64,000 bases of DNA from contig NZ_JAJDFY010000001.1 in NCBI RefSeq assembly GCF_024704365.1, positions 2,771,001 to 2,835,000 on the forward strand, given 5' to 3'. The notes beneath the pieces were generated by a model. It was not told the DNA's origin. It saw only the letters and a program-made list of their open reading frames with translations, and did not search any database. Below are positions 11,029-21,653 of this stretch, piece by piece (the first letter of the stretch is position 1; each line of letters starts with the position of its first letter). The DNA is from Thermomonas sp. S9. Lineage in GTDB: Bacteria > Pseudomonadota > Gammaproteobacteria > Xanthomonadales > Xanthomonadaceae. The translations under genes and the position numbers were made by a program.

Positions 11029-12198
11029 TCAGGCGGCGTTCTTGACGGCGGCAACCGCCTTCTTCGCGCCATCGTTGATGTCGTCGGCCGGGATGATGGC
11101 CAGGCCGGAGTTCGCCAGCAGGGCCTTGCCGGCCTCCACGTTGGTGCCTTCCAGGCGCACGATCACCGGTACCTTGACGTCCACCTCCTTGACCGCGGCG
11201 ATGATGCCCTCGGCGATCATGTCGCAGCGCACGATGCCGCCGAAGATGTTGACGAAGATCGCCTTCACCTTGTCGCTGGACAGGATCAGCTTGAACGCCT
11301 CGGTGACCCGCTCCTTGTTGGCGCCGCCGCCGACATCCAGAAAATTGGCCGGCTCGCCGCCGTTGAGCTTGATCACGTCCATGGTCGCCATCGCCAGGCC
11401 GGCACCGTTGACCATGCAGCCGATGTCGCCGTCCATGGTGACGTAGTTGAGATCGTGCTGGCTGGCCTTGACCTCGGTCTCGTCCTCCTGGCGGATGTCG
11501 CGCATCGCGGTCAGCTCGGGATGGCGGAAACCGGCGTTGTCGTCGGAATTGATCTTGCCGTCGAGCACCGCCAGGCTGCCGTCGGTGAGGATCGCCAGCG
11601 GGTTCAGCTCGACCAGCGCCAGGTCCTTGTCGTTGAACAGCCTGAACAAGCCCAGCATGATCTTGGTCAGCTGGCCGACCTGCTTGGCGTTCAGGCCCAG
11701 CGCGAAGCCGAGGTTGCGGCACTCGTACGGCTGCAGACCCTGGACGTAGTTGACGTGCAGGGTCTTGATCGCCTCCGGCTTCTCGTGCGCGACCTGCTCG
11801 ATGTCCATGCCGCCTTCGGCCGAGGCGATGAAGGTGATCGCCTTGCTGCCGCGATCGACCAGCACCGACAGGTACAGCTCCTTGGCGATGTCGGTGGCCT
11901 GGGTCACCAGCACCGCATCGACCGGCAGGGCGACGCCCGCGGTCTGGTAGGTGGCCATGCGGGTGCCCAGCATCGCCTTGGCGTACTCGCGCACCTCGTC
12001 GAAGGTCTTGGCCAGCTTCACGCCGCCGGCCTTGCCACGGCCGCCGGCATGGATCTGGGCCTTGACCACCCAGAAGTCGCCGCCGATCGCCCTGGCCGCA
12101 TCCACGGCCTCCTCCGGCGTGCGCGCGACGCGCCCGGCCGGCACTGCAATGCCGTAATCGGCAAACAACTGTTTCGCCTGGTACTCGTGAAAATTCAT
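11029..12198 (-). CDS. sucC: Succinyl-CoA synthetase beta subunit
   Basis: 389-residue beta subunit of succinate-CoA ligase. N-terminal [20 protein letters not shown]-grasp domain ([19 protein letters not shown]), the metal/nucleotide region [20 protein letters not shown], and the C-terminal CoA-ligase domain with [18 protein letters not shown] and [17 protein letters not shown]. Intact over the full length. It is divergent from pilS, with about 130 bases between starts; a TAAAAT (minus strand, 12267-12272) is a possible -10 but no good -35 is seen. Confidence 0.97.
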   Translation of the reverse strand: MNFHEYQAKQLFADYGIAVPAGRVARTPEEAVDAARAIGGDFWVVKAQIHAGGRGKAGGVKLAKTFDEVREYAKAMLGTRMATYQTAGVALPVDAVLVTQATDIAKELYLSVLVDRGSKAITFIASAEGGMDIEQVAHEKPEAIKTLHVNYVQGLQPYECRNLGFALGLNAKQVGQLTKIMLGLFRLFNDKDLALVELNPLAILTDGSLAVLDGKINSDDNAGFRHPELTAMRDIRQEDETEVKASQHDLNYVTMDGDIGCMVNGAGLAMATMDVIKLNGGEPANFLDVGGGANKERVTEAFKLILSSDKVKAIFVNIFGGIVRCDMIAEGIIAAVKEVDVKVPVIVRLEGTNVEAGKALLANSGLAIIPADDINDGAKKAVAAVKNAA

Positions 12199-12330
12199 GG
12201 ATCACCCGGGGAGAGGATGGGGACGCCGGGCCGCCGGCGTTCCCGGCCCGACCCGGGCAGACCGCCATTTTAGCGTGTTGCGCCGCATCATGCTTCGCCC
12301 CGGGACCGCTTGCCGCATACTCGGCCCACG

Positions 12331-13935
12331 ATGGCCCGCGATCGCACCCCGGACGACCCGCCCGCCCTGCACGCGGCCATGCGCCGCGAGCTGCATTTCT
12401 TCGCCCTGTACCGGGTGTTCGAGGCGGCGCTGCTGTGCCTGACCGTGTTCAGCCCGCTCGCCGGGCTGTTCGCCGCGCCGCGCCACCCGCAGCTGGCGAT
12501 GGCGGTGGCGGTGGGCTACCTGCTGCTGGCCTGCGGGCTGTTCGTGCTGCGCCGGCGCGGCGCGATCGCGGCCCAGGTGGCGGCGGGGGTGGCGATCGAC
12601 ATCGCGGTGACCGCGCTGGCCATGCACGCCCTGCCCGACCTGGCCTCCGGCATCGCGATGATGCTGCTGTTCAACGTGGGCGCGGCGGCGCTGCTGCTGC
12701 CGCTGCGCGGCGGGCTGGCGACGGCCGGGCTGGCCGGGCTGGCGCTGGCGCTGGAATACGTCTGGAGCGCGCTGGCCGACACCCCGCAGCGGCCGGCCGC
12801 GGAAGTGCCGATGTTCGTGGTCAGCTACCTGGCGATCGCCACCCTGACCAGCCTGCTCGGCCGCCAGCTGCGCGCCAGCGAAGAGCTGGCCGAGCAGCGC
12901 GGCAGCCAGGCCGCGAACCTGGCCGAGATCAACGAGCTCATCATCCGGCGCATGCGCACCGGCGTGCTGCTGGTGGACGGCGGCGACGAGATCCGGCTGG
13001 CCAACGAGGCGGCCATGCTGCAGCTGGGCGAGGCCGGCGAGGGCCGGCGCCTGCTGGCCACCGCCGCGCCCGCGCTGGAGGCCCGCCTGCGCCGCTGGCT
13101 GCGCGACGGCCAGCACGACCCCACCCCGTTGCAGCTGGCGCCCGACCTGCCGGACGTGCTGCCGCGCTTCGCCCGTCTGCTGGCCGGCGGGGAGCAGGTG
13201 CTGGTGTTCCTGGACGATGCCGAGCTGGCCTCGCGCCGCGCCGAGACCCTGACCCTGGCCACCCTCGGCCGCTTCTCGGCCAGCCTGGCCCACGAGATCC
13301 GCAACCCGCTGGCGGCGATCAGCTACGCCACCCAGCTGCTGGAGGAATCGCGCGAGATATCCGAGGCCGACCGCCGCCTGCTGGAGATCATCTATCAGCA
13401 GACCCGGCGCATGAACGGGATCATCGAGAACGTACTCGGCCTGGCCCGGCGCGAGCGCGCCCAGCCCGAACCGGTGGAGCTGGGCGAGTTCGCCCGCCAG
13501 TTCGTGGCCGATTACCGCCAGAGCCACCCGCTGGAGGACGACCAGCTGGATGCGCGCACCCCGACGCAGCCGGTGCACTGTCTGGTGGACCGTCGCCAGC
13601 TGCAGCAGGTGGTGACGGTGCTGGTGCACAACGCGCTGATCTACGGGCGGATGCCGGACGCACCGGCGCGGGTGGCCCTGCACGTCCACCGCGACGACCG
13701 CGGCGCCCCGCTGCTGGACGTGGTGGACCACGGCCCCGGCATCCCGGAAGGCGTGGCCAGCCAGCTGTTCCGCCCGTTCTTCACGACCTCCGCCCACGGC
13801 ACCGGGCTGGGCCTGTACATCGCCCGCGAAATCTGCACCGCCAACCAGGCCGAGCTGCGCCACGTCCCGCTGCCGGCCGGCGGCGCCTGCTTCCGCATCC
13901 GCCTGGCCGGGGCGCGCGCGATCGCCACCGCCTGA
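12331..13935 (+). CDS. pilS: Sensor histidine kinase PilS
   Basis: 534-residue membrane histidine kinase that controls pilin transcription through PilR. About six membrane helices in residues 30-175, a cytoplasmic linker with a PAS-like segment (about 190-300), HisKA with H-box SLAHEIRNPLAAISYA (phospho-His about residue 321), then HATPase with N-box VLVHNALIYG, G1 DHGPGIPEG and G2 GTGLGLYIA. The ATG at 12331 is preferred; a second in-frame ATG at 12310 would add MPHTRPT. pilR follows 76 bases downstream. Confidence 0.93.
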   Translation: MARDRTPDDPPALHAAMRRELHFFALYRVFEAALLCLTVFSPLAGLFAAPRHPQLAMAVAVGYLLLACGLFVLRRRGAIAAQVAAGVAIDIAVTALAMHALPDLASGIAMMLLFNVGAAALLLPLRGGLATAGLAGLALALEYVWSALADTPQRPAAEVPMFVVSYLAIATLTSLLGRQLRASEELAEQRGSQAANLAEINELIIRRMRTGVLLVDGGDEIRLANEAAMLQLGEAGEGRRLLATAAPALEARLRRWLRDGQHDPTPLQLAPDLPDVLPRFARLLAGGEQVLVFLDDAELASRRAETLTLATLGRFSASLAHEIRNPLAAISYATQLLEESREISEADRRLLEIIYQQTRRMNGIIENVLGLARRERAQPEPVELGEFARQFVADYRQSHPLEDDQLDARTPTQPVHCLVDRRQLQQVVTVLVHNALIYGRMPDAPARVALHVHRDDRGAPLLDVVDHGPGIPEGVASQLFRPFFTTSAHGTGLGLYIAREICTANQAELRHVPLPAGGACFRIRLAGARAIATA

Positions 13936-14011
13936 CGGCCCTCCCGGGGCCCACCTGCCGCTGTGCGTCGCACTTGGACGCAGCGCGGCAAGCGGGTATC
14001 GTGATTCCGCC

Positions 14012-15435
<1,424 letters not shown>

Positions 15436-15441
15436 TCGTTA

Positions 15442-15587
15442 GGGAACCTCTGATCAACTCAGAGGTTCCCGCCGGCCATGGAGGGCCGGCCACGCATCAA
15501 TCACGCAAGTGATGGATGCGTGTGAGCCGAGTCCGGGCCTGTACCGGACTCGGCGTGGGCTGACAACGCCTGGATGGCGTTGTTCAG
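15442..15587. repeat. Array of five consecutive hairpins in the pilR-pilA gap
   Basis: Five palindromes follow almost without gaps: 15442-15470 (12-bp perfect stem GGGAACCTCTGA), 15471-15490 (7 bp GCCGGCC), 15491-15522 (8 bp CACGCATC plus inner ATCAC/GTGAT closing a GCAA tetraloop), 15526-15554 (11 bp GCCGAGTCCGG), and 15560-15587 (11 pairs with one bulge, CTGACAACGCC). The first could terminate pilR. The organisation resembles a compact mobile intergenic element (REP/MITE-like) or a structured RNA; it has no coding potential and no CRISPR-like periodicity. Confidence 0.75.
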
Positions 15588-15706
15588 ACCTTCCTTAGCG
15601 GGGGTCCCAGCCGATCCCGGAATGCCGACATTCACGCACCCGGCGTCTCACGTTTCGTGACGCTTCCGGCCGCATCGGCAGGAACTGACGCATCACGTCA
15701 ACAACT
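15588..15706. other. Non-coding stretch upstream of the pilin regulatory region
   Basis: Part of the 473-bp gap between pilR and the first pilin. No credible reading frame. A short hairpin TCACG/CGTGA (about 15647-15659) is present; otherwise I see nothing. Confidence 0.5.
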
Positions 15707-15719
15707 GACACAGAGTGTC
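15707..15719. promoter_or_regulatory. Candidate PilR binding site (inverted repeat)
   Basis: Perfect inverted repeat GACAC-AGA-GTGTC centred about 110 bases upstream of the predicted sigma-54 transcription start. GTGTC half-sites are reported for PilR in Pseudomonas; that this is the site here is inference. Confidence 0.55.
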
Positions 15720-15797
15720 GTAAACTTCACCCGCGCCCGCCCTGCGATTGCGTGACGGAGGTCGCAAATGCAGGCGCGCCGCGGGATTGACCGCTTT

Positions 15798-15813
15798 TGG
15801 CACGATTCCTGCG
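15798..15813 (+). promoter_or_regulatory. Sigma-54 promoter of the first pilin gene
   Basis: TGGCACGATTCCTGCG has the invariant GG (15799-15800) and GC (15811-15812) exactly ten bases apart and TGGCAC at -24. The predicted start is about 85 bases before the pilin ATG. It sits about 80 bases downstream of the GTGTC inverted repeat. Confidence 0.8.
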
Positions 15814-15908
15814 TTATAAACACCGCACGTGTCGCCACCCGTGTCGGGACCGGTACCGGCGGGCAACGCAGCACGTGAACCACCCAACCACACCCTAGGG
15901 GATACACC

Positions 15909-16262
15909 ATGAACAAGCAGCAAGGCTTCACCCTGATCGAACTGATGATCGTGGTCGCGATCATCGCCATCCTGGCCGCCATCGCGCTGCCGGCCTACAA
16001 CAACTACCGCATCCGCAGCGCCGAAGGCGCCTGCCAGGCCGAGGCCAAGGCCTACATGAACTCGGCCGTGGCGGCGGTCGTGTCGCAGTTCTCCAGCATC
16101 CCGTTGCCGCAGGCCAAGGCCTGCACCAGCCCGACCACCGCCCTCACCTCGGCTCAAGTCACCAGCAGCGCCGCCATCACCTTCGCGCCCAAGAGCCCGG
16201 GCGTGGCGTCGACCATCTGCTACGCCGATTCGGCCACCTGCTCGATGACCCCGTCGGTCTGA
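15909..16262 (+). CDS. pilA: Type IV major pilin, copy 1
   Basis: 117-residue prepilin. Leader MNKQQG, cleavage before Phe ([13 protein letters not shown]), Glu5 and the N-terminal hydrophobic helix that forms the fibre core are all present. The short globular domain (about 80 residues) carries four cysteines ([25 protein letters not shown]), compatible with two disulfides. PilD (31617-32480) would process it. Followed by a strong terminator, so it is probably a monocistronic, highly expressed gene driven by sigma-54/PilR. Which of the two copies makes the main fibre is not decidable here. Confidence 0.95.
   Translation: MNKQQGFTLIELMIVVAIIAILAAIALPAYNNYRIRSAEGACQAEAKAYMNSAVAAVVSQFSSIPLPQAKACTSPTTALTSAQVTSSAAITFAPKSPGVASTICYADSATCSMTPSV
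15933..16016 (+). repeat. 84-bp direct repeat, copy 1 (pilin N-helix)
   Basis: Base-for-base identical to 16428-16511. It encodes the conserved pilin helix from LIELMIV to NYRIR. Perfect identity including third positions suggests recent duplication or gene conversion. Confidence 0.95.
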
Positions 16263-16285
16263 GCGCAGCGCAACGCCGCAACGGG

Positions 16286-16313
16286 AACCCCGCCTTTCGG
16301 CGGGGTTTCTTTG
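16286..16313 (+). terminator. Rho-independent terminator after the first pilin
   Basis: AACCCCGCC/GGCGGGGTT, a 9-bp stem with TTTC loop, followed by TCTTTG. It lies 23 bases after the pilin stop. Confidence 0.85.
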
Positions 16314-16343
16314 CTTCCTCAGCTTGTTTGCTTCCTCAGCTTG
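16310..16343 (+). repeat. 17-bp perfect tandem duplication
   Basis: TTTGCTTCCTCAGCTTG occurs twice head to tail (16310-16326, 16327-16343), overlapping the terminator tail and ending 8 bases before the second sigma-54 promoter. Confidence 0.95.
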
Positions 16344-16351
16344 CCCAAGCA

Positions 16352-16367
16352 TGGCCCGATATTTGCT
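16352..16367 (+). promoter_or_regulatory. Sigma-54 promoter of the second pilin gene
   Basis: TGGCCCGATATTTGCT carries GG (16353-16354) and GC (16365-16366) ten bases apart and a consensus TTGC at -12. Predicted start is about 25 bases before the second pilin ATG. No GTGTC inverted repeat lies nearby, so it may share the upstream site at 15707-15719 or bind PilR differently. Confidence 0.8.
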
Positions 16368-16400
16368 TTGAAACCGTCGCCAGACCACCAGGGGTGACCT

Positions 16401-16757
16401 ATGCGCCGCGCAGCCGCCGGTTTCACGCTGATCGAACTGATGATCGTGGTCGCGATCATCGCCATCCTGGCCGCCATCGCGCTGCCGGCCTACAACAACT
16501 ACCGCATCCGCGCCGCCGAGGGTGCCTGCAATGCCGAAGCCAAGGCCTATATGAACCAGGCGGTGGCGGCGGTGATCGGGCAGTACTCCGGCTTCCCGGC
16601 GCCGGCCAACAAGGCCTGCGCCTCGATGACCGGCACCATCGACTCGGCTGCCGTCTCCAGTGGCGCCACCATCACCTTCGCGCCACGCGCGCCGGGCAGC
16701 GCCTCGACCTACTGCAAGGCCGACACCACCAACTGCTCGCTGACACCGTCGGTGTGA
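16401..16757 (+). CDS. pilA: Type IV major pilin, copy 2
   Basis: 118-residue prepilin with leader MRRAAAG, cleavage before FTLIEL, Glu5, and four cysteines at positions matching copy 1 ([25 protein letters not shown]). The C-terminus TPSV is shared. The helix region is identical to copy 1 at DNA level while the surface part differs (for example [11 protein letters not shown]-type versus [11 protein letters not shown]-type), as expected for antigenic or functional divergence. It has its own sigma-54 promoter. A glycan cluster starts 70 bases after its stop. Confidence 0.94.
   Translation: MRRAAAGFTLIELMIVVAIIAILAAIALPAYNNYRIRAAEGACNAEAKAYMNQAVAAVIGQYSGFPAPANKACASMTGTIDSAAVSSGATITFAPRAPGSASTYCKADTTNCSLTPSV
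16428..16511 (+). repeat. 84-bp direct repeat, copy 2 (pilin N-helix)
   Basis: Identical to 15933-16016; see that entry. Confidence 0.95.
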
Positions 16758-16827
16758 AGCCCGCGCGCTCCCGCACCCGCAGCCCCAGGCGCGCCTCGCC
16801 CGCCCTGATGGCTGGCATACTGCACCG

Positions 16828-17265
16828 ATGACTCTGTTCCGCCGCCTGCTGGCCTCCGATCTGCCGCGCTATTTCCTCGCCTCGCTGATCGCCCTGGCGG
16901 CGGATACCGCGATCTTCTCGGCAAGCCTTCGCCTGCTGCACCTGCCGCTGGCGCTGGCCGCGACCGCCGGCTTCACGCTGGGCGCATTCGTCGCCTATCT
17001 GCTGAGCATCCACTGGGTGTTCCGCCAGCGCACCCTTGCGCGCGCGCCGATGCTGGAGTTTCTGACCTTCGCCGCGATCGGTATCCTTGGCCTCGGCGTG
17101 ACCCAGCTGGTGCTGTGGATCGGCGTCACCCGGCTGCACCTGCTGCCGGAAGCGGTCAAGCTGGCCGCTGCCGGCATCACGTTCGCCTTCAACTACCTGG
17201 TGCGCAAGGCCCTGCTGTTTGCCACCGCACGCCGAATCCAGCCCGCCACGGAGAGCCCGGTTTGA
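16828..17265 (+). CDS. GtrA-like membrane protein (first copy)
   Basis: 145 residues with four predicted membrane helices (about 14-34, 40-60, 78-98, 108-128) and a basic C-terminus. The pattern, including [10 protein letters not shown] after the second helix and [13 protein letters not shown] at the end, matches the GtrA family, small proteins associated with flipping or handling of polyprenyl-linked sugars in surface glycan synthesis. It opens the glycan cluster and its stop overlaps the TTG start of the next gene, so they are coupled. Confidence 0.88.
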   Translation: MTLFRRLLASDLPRYFLASLIALAADTAIFSASLRLLHLPLALAATAGFTLGAFVAYLLSIHWVFRQRTLARAPMLEFLTFAAIGILGLGVTQLVLWIGVTRLHLLPEAVKLAAAGITFAFNYLVRKALLFATARRIQPATESPV

Positions 17266-18836
17266 ACCTGCAAGGAAACGGAAACAGCGAGCACACCAGC
17301 GAGCACGCCATCGTCATCATCGGCGCCGGCCCCGCCGGCCTGACCGCCGCCCTGGAACTCCAGGCCGCTGGGATCCACGACATCACGGTACTGGAAGCGG
17401 ATGCGCAGGTCGGCGGCATCTCGCGCACCGTCGCCCACCACGGCAACCGCATCGACATCGGCGGCCACCGTTTCTTCTCCAAATCCGACTGGGTGATGGA
17501 CTGGTGGCGCCACCTGCTGCCGGTCGCCACGCCCGCCGACCCCAACCTGGGACGCGAGCTGCGCTATCAGGGCGCCAACGCCGCCGTGCCGGCCGCCGAG
17601 GCGCGCGAAAGCGACGAAAACGTGCTGCTGATCCGCAGCCGGCTCTCGCGCATCTACTTCAACAAACGCTTTTTCGACTACCCGCTCAAGCTCAATCCCG
17701 ACACCCTGCTCAAACTCGGCCCCTGGAAGACCTTCACCTTCGGCCTGAGCTATGTCTGGGCGCGCCTGCATCCGCGCAAGCCGGAAACCTCGCTGGAGGA
17801 TTTCCTGGTCAACCGCTTCGGCAACAGGCTGTACCGGCAGTTCTTCAAGGAGTACACCGAGAAAGTCTGGGGCGTTCCCTGCAATGAAATCAGCGCCGCC
17901 TGGGGTGCGCAGCGCATCAAGAGCCTGTCGGTCACCAAGGCCATCGCACACGCGCTGAAGAAGCTGCTGGGGCTGGGCGACAAGGCCGAACAGACGTCAC
18001 TGATCGAAAGCTTCCTGTATCCCAAATACGGCCCCGGCCAGATGTGGGAAACCGCCGCCCGCAAGTTCGTCGCCCAGGGCGGCCGCTTGTTGATGCAGTG
18101 CCGGGTGGACGGCCTGGACATCCGCGAAGGCCGCGTGCACGGCGTGCGCTATCGCGACGCGCAGGGACAGACGCATGCGCTGGCCTGCACGCACGTGCTG
18201 TCCACGATGCCGATCAAGGAACTGGTGCAGGCCGCCGGCGATGCCTTCCCGCCCTCCGCGCGCACGATTGCAAGCCAGCTGTCCTACCGCGACTTCATCA
18301 CGGTCGGCCTGCTGTACCCGCGCAGCGCCCTGCCACGCCAGCTCGACGACAACTGGATCTATATCCAGGAGCCCGGGGTCAACGTCGGCCGCGTGCAGAT
18401 CTTCAACAACTGGAGCCCGTACATGGTGGCCGATCCGTCCACCGTGTGGATGGGCCTGGAGTTCTTCTGCAAGGAATCCGATCCGCTCTGGCAGATGGAC
18501 GATGACGCCCTGAAGGCGCTGGCCCACCGGGAGATGGTGCAGATCGGCCTGATCCGGGCCGAAGCACCCAAGGATTCCCTGGTGCTGCGCGTGCCCAAGG
18601 CCTACCCTGGCTACTTCGGCGAAGCCTATGCCCGCTTCGGTGAACTGCAGGCCACGCTGGACGCCATCCCCAACCTGTTCCTGATCGGCCGCAACGGCAT
18701 GCACCGCTACAACAACCAGGACCACTCCATGCTGACCGCGCGCGAAACCGTCCGCCAGATCGTCAGCGGGACGCTGGACAAGGCGGCGATCTGGGCGATC
18801 AACGTGGACGACGAGTACCACGAAGAGAAGTCCTGA
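17262..18836 (+). CDS. FAD-dependent oxidoreductase (UDP-galactopyranose mutase/amine-oxidase-like fold)
   Basis: 524-residue flavoprotein. N-terminal dinucleotide-binding motif [18 protein letters not shown], then GGISRTV and [16 protein letters not shown], and C-terminal FAD-contact segment [19 protein letters not shown]. This type recurs in bacterial surface-polysaccharide clusters; its substrate is unknown to me. No ATG lies near the N-terminus: I chose TTG 17262, four bases into the overlap with the upstream gtrA stop, with a GGAG 8 bases upstream. A start further 3' would remove the FAD motif. Confidence 0.85.
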   Translation: MNLQGNGNSEHTSEHAIVIIGAGPAGLTAALELQAAGIHDITVLEADAQVGGISRTVAHHGNRIDIGGHRFFSKSDWVMDWWRHLLPVATPADPNLGRELRYQGANAAVPAAEARESDENVLLIRSRLSRIYFNKRFFDYPLKLNPDTLLKLGPWKTFTFGLSYVWARLHPRKPETSLEDFLVNRFGNRLYRQFFKEYTEKVWGVPCNEISAAWGAQRIKSLSVTKAIAHALKKLLGLGDKAEQTSLIESFLYPKYGPGQMWETAARKFVAQGGRLLMQCRVDGLDIREGRVHGVRYRDAQGQTHALACTHVLSTMPIKELVQAAGDAFPPSARTIASQLSYRDFITVGLLYPRSALPRQLDDNWIYIQEPGVNVGRVQIFNNWSPYMVADPSTVWMGLEFFCKESDPLWQMDDDALKALAHREMVQIGLIRAEAPKDSLVLRVPKAYPGYFGEAYARFGELQATLDAIPNLFLIGRNGMHRYNNQDHSMLTARETVRQIVSGTLDKAAIWAINVDDEYHEEKS

Positions 18837-18837
18837 C

Positions 18838-20508
18838 ATGGCAGCCCCGGCCACACCCGCGATCCGGCAGTCGCGCGGCCTGCTGGCACTGACCGTCGCC
18901 CTGGCGGCGCTGGCGCCCGTCGCGCTGTGGCTGGGCCGCCTGCCCGGTCTCGGCACACACGACTACCTGATCTACTACCGGCTGCTGTTCTATAACGATG
19001 TCGCCAACGGCCTTGCGATGCTGGCGGCGCTGCTGGCCGCGCTGCTGATCCCGGGCCTGCGCCGTACGGCGACGCGACTCGCCGACGCGCTGTCACGCCA
19101 TCCGGTCGCGGGCAGCATGCTCGCATTCGTGGGATTGGCGCTGTTCGCGCGCATCGTCTACCAGGGCTTCCCGCTGGCCACGGACGAATACGCACCGGTG
19201 CTGCAGGCGCGGATCTTCGCCAACGGGGAATTGGCGATCCGCTACCCGCCGGCGCTACTCGACCGGATCGTGCCGAGGAGCTTCCAAGGCTGGTTCATCC
19301 TGGTCAACCCGACGACCGGACAGGCGGCGTCCGCCTATTGGCCGGGGTTGGCCCTGCTGATGACGCCTCTGGCGCTGTTCGGCGGCGAATGGCTGCTCAA
19401 CCCGCTGTTCGGGGCGCTCGGGCTATGGCTGCTCGGCGATCTGGCCGTGCAGGCCAGCCGCCAGCCGCAGGCCCGCGGCTGGGCGATGCTGGCAGCGCTC
19501 GCCAGCCCGCAGTACACGGTCAATGCGCTGTCCTACTATGCGATGCCGGGGCTGCTGACCCTCAACCTGCTGTTCCTATGAGCGGTGCTGCGGCCTAGCC
19601 ACAAGTCGGCGGCACTGGCCGGCGCCGTGGGCAGCCTGGCGCTGGTGCTGCACAACCCCTTGCCGCACGCGCTGTTCGCGCTTCCGGTCCTGCTGTGGCG
19701 ACATGGGACCCACAGCGCCGCCGACGTCTGCCCGCGCTCGTGCTCGGCTACCTGCCCCTGCTGCTCGTGTTACTGCTCGGCTGAGCTGCTGGCGACCGAC
19801 GCCATGGGGCTGCGCCAAGCCCCGACTGGCGCCCAGCACCTGACGCTGATCGGAGCATGGACACGCAAGCTGGCCGGCCTGTTCGTACTGCCGACTCCGG
19901 CGCTGCTGACGGTGCGCGCTTATGCACTCTGGAAGACCTTGATCTGGACCGCGCCCGGGCTGGTGCTCCTGGCCTGCGTGCAGCGGCCTGCCTCGGCGAT
20001 CGAACGGCTGCTGCTGGCGGCGTTCGTCCTGATGTTCGCGTTCTATTTCTTCATCCCGTTCGACCAGGGGCATGGCTGGGGCTACCGCTATCTGCATCCC
20101 GCTTGGGGGCTGATCCCAGTGGCGACCGCGGTCGCCGCCACCCGCGCCATGCCCGGCAAGATCGCGCTGCCTGCGCTTGCACTTGCCGCCGGCTTGCTGG
20201 CCACCCCCGTCTTCCTGTGGACGACGCGCGCCACGATTTCCGAGGCCATCGCGATGCAGCCACCAGTCTCTGGCGACGCCATGTCCTATGTCTTCGTCGC
20301 CGATCGCCCGAACCTGTATACCATGGACCTGGTTCGCAACTACCCCGCCGACCGTGGGTACGTGCTGCGCATGGTCGGCACCGACTTCGCCGCGGATCGC
20401 GCGCTGGTGCGCAAGCTGGCCCCGAACGCCAGACTGCTGCACGCAGACGAGCGCGGCGCGACCTGGTCTGCCCCCATCGTGCGCGATTCGCCCTCCCATG
20501 CGGACTGA
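18838..20508 (+). pseudogene. GT39-like integral membrane glycosyltransferase, interrupted
   Basis: About 556 codons of a polytopic membrane protein resembling ArnT/PMT-type (GT-C) glycosyltransferases: hydrophobic throughout, with the first-loop acidic motif ATDEYAPVLQARIF (about residue 118) where the family keeps its catalytic Asp/Glu. It carries an in-frame TGA at 19579-19581 (LLNLLFL-stop-AVLRPSHK), and a segment about 19717-19785 that makes sense only in another frame (RLPALVLGYLPLLLVLLLG), implying two compensating indels. Either a decayed gene or a cluster of assembly errors; the nonsense codon makes decay more plausible here than elsewhere. Begins two bases after the oxidoreductase stop. 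Confidence 0.75.
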
Positions 20509-21653
20509 CGACAGCCTCGAACTGACCATCCTGATGCCCTGCCTCAACGAGGCGGAGACGCTCGCCACCTGCATCCGCAAGGCACGCGCCTTCCTCGCCC
20601 GCGCCGGGGTGGACGGGGAGGTCCTGATCGCGGACAACGGCAGCAGCGACGGCTCGCAGGCGATCGCCGCGGCCGAGGGCGCGCGCGTCGTCGCGGTCGC
20701 CGAGCGTGGCTATGGCGCGGCACTGATCGGCGGGATCGCGGCGGCGCGCGGGCGCTACGTGATCATGGGCGATGCCGACGACAGCTACGACTTCTCCCGA
20801 CTCGACGAGATTTTGGGCAAGCTCCGCGAGGGGCATGAACTGGTGATGGGCAACCGCTTCCGCGGTGGGATCGCCAAAGGCGCGATGCCCTTGCTGCACA
20901 AATACCTCGGCAACCCGGTCCTGAGCTTCCTCGGCCGGCTGTTCTACCGCATCCCGGTCGGCGACTTCCACTGCGGGCTGCGCGGCTTCGACAAGGCTGC
21001 GATCAGGCGCCTGGACCTGCGTACGCCCGGGATGGAATTCGCCAGCGAGATGATCGTCAAAAGCGGCCTGCACGGCCTGCGGATCGCCGAGGTCCCGGTC
21101 ACCCTGTCGCCGGACGGGCGCTCGCGCCCGCCACACCTGCGCACCTGGCGCGATGAGCTGGCGGCACCTGAAATTCCTGCTGCTCTACAGCCCGCGCTGG
21201 CTGTACCTGCTGCCTGGCAGCATGCTGTTCGCGGCCGGCGGCATCGCCATGGCCCTGATCGCGGCACACCGGGTCGCGCTCGACATCCATACGATGGCCT
21301 ATGCCGGGGCCGGCATGATCTTGGGATTCCAGATGCTGCTACTGGCTGCCTTCACCAAATTCCTAGGCATGCGCGCCGGCTGGCTGCCCGCCGACGCGGT
21401 CCAGGAACGCTGGGCGGCGCGCTTCACCTTGGAGCACGCGCTGATCGCCGGCGGCCTGCTGTTCCTGGCCGGGCTGGGGATGGCGCTGCACGCGTTGCAG
21501 CTGTGGGCCGGCGTGGATTACGGTGCTCTCGACCCGCGGGCGACCATGCGCTGGGTCGTGCCCTCGGTCACTGCGATGGCCATGGGCGGGGAACTGGCGC
21601 TCGCCGGGTTCTTTTTCGAGGCCCTGCGGCTGATCCCGACCAAACCGCGCTGA
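20498..21653 (+). CDS. GT2 polyprenyl-phosphate sugar transferase (DPM1/GtrB-like) with C-terminal membrane domain, frameshifted
   Basis: N-terminal GT-A domain of family 2: LTILMPCLNEAETLATCI, nucleotide motif IADNGSSDGSQAI, and the metal-binding MGDADDSYDFS, then the FHCGLRGFDK acceptor loop. Such enzymes load a sugar on bactoprenyl phosphate for GtrA-type flipping. The C-terminal part (FLLLYSPRWLYLLPG onward) has four hydrophobic helices. The two halves are one base out of phase near 21152: RTWRDE-LAAP should read RTWRDGWRHLKF. Removing one base restores about 384 residues. ATG 20498 overlaps the end of the preceding gene. Confidence 0.85.

Noticed and set aside
15442-15587. Possible CRISPR array
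   Set aside because: The five palindromes differ in sequence and length; there are no repeated units with spacers and no cas genes.
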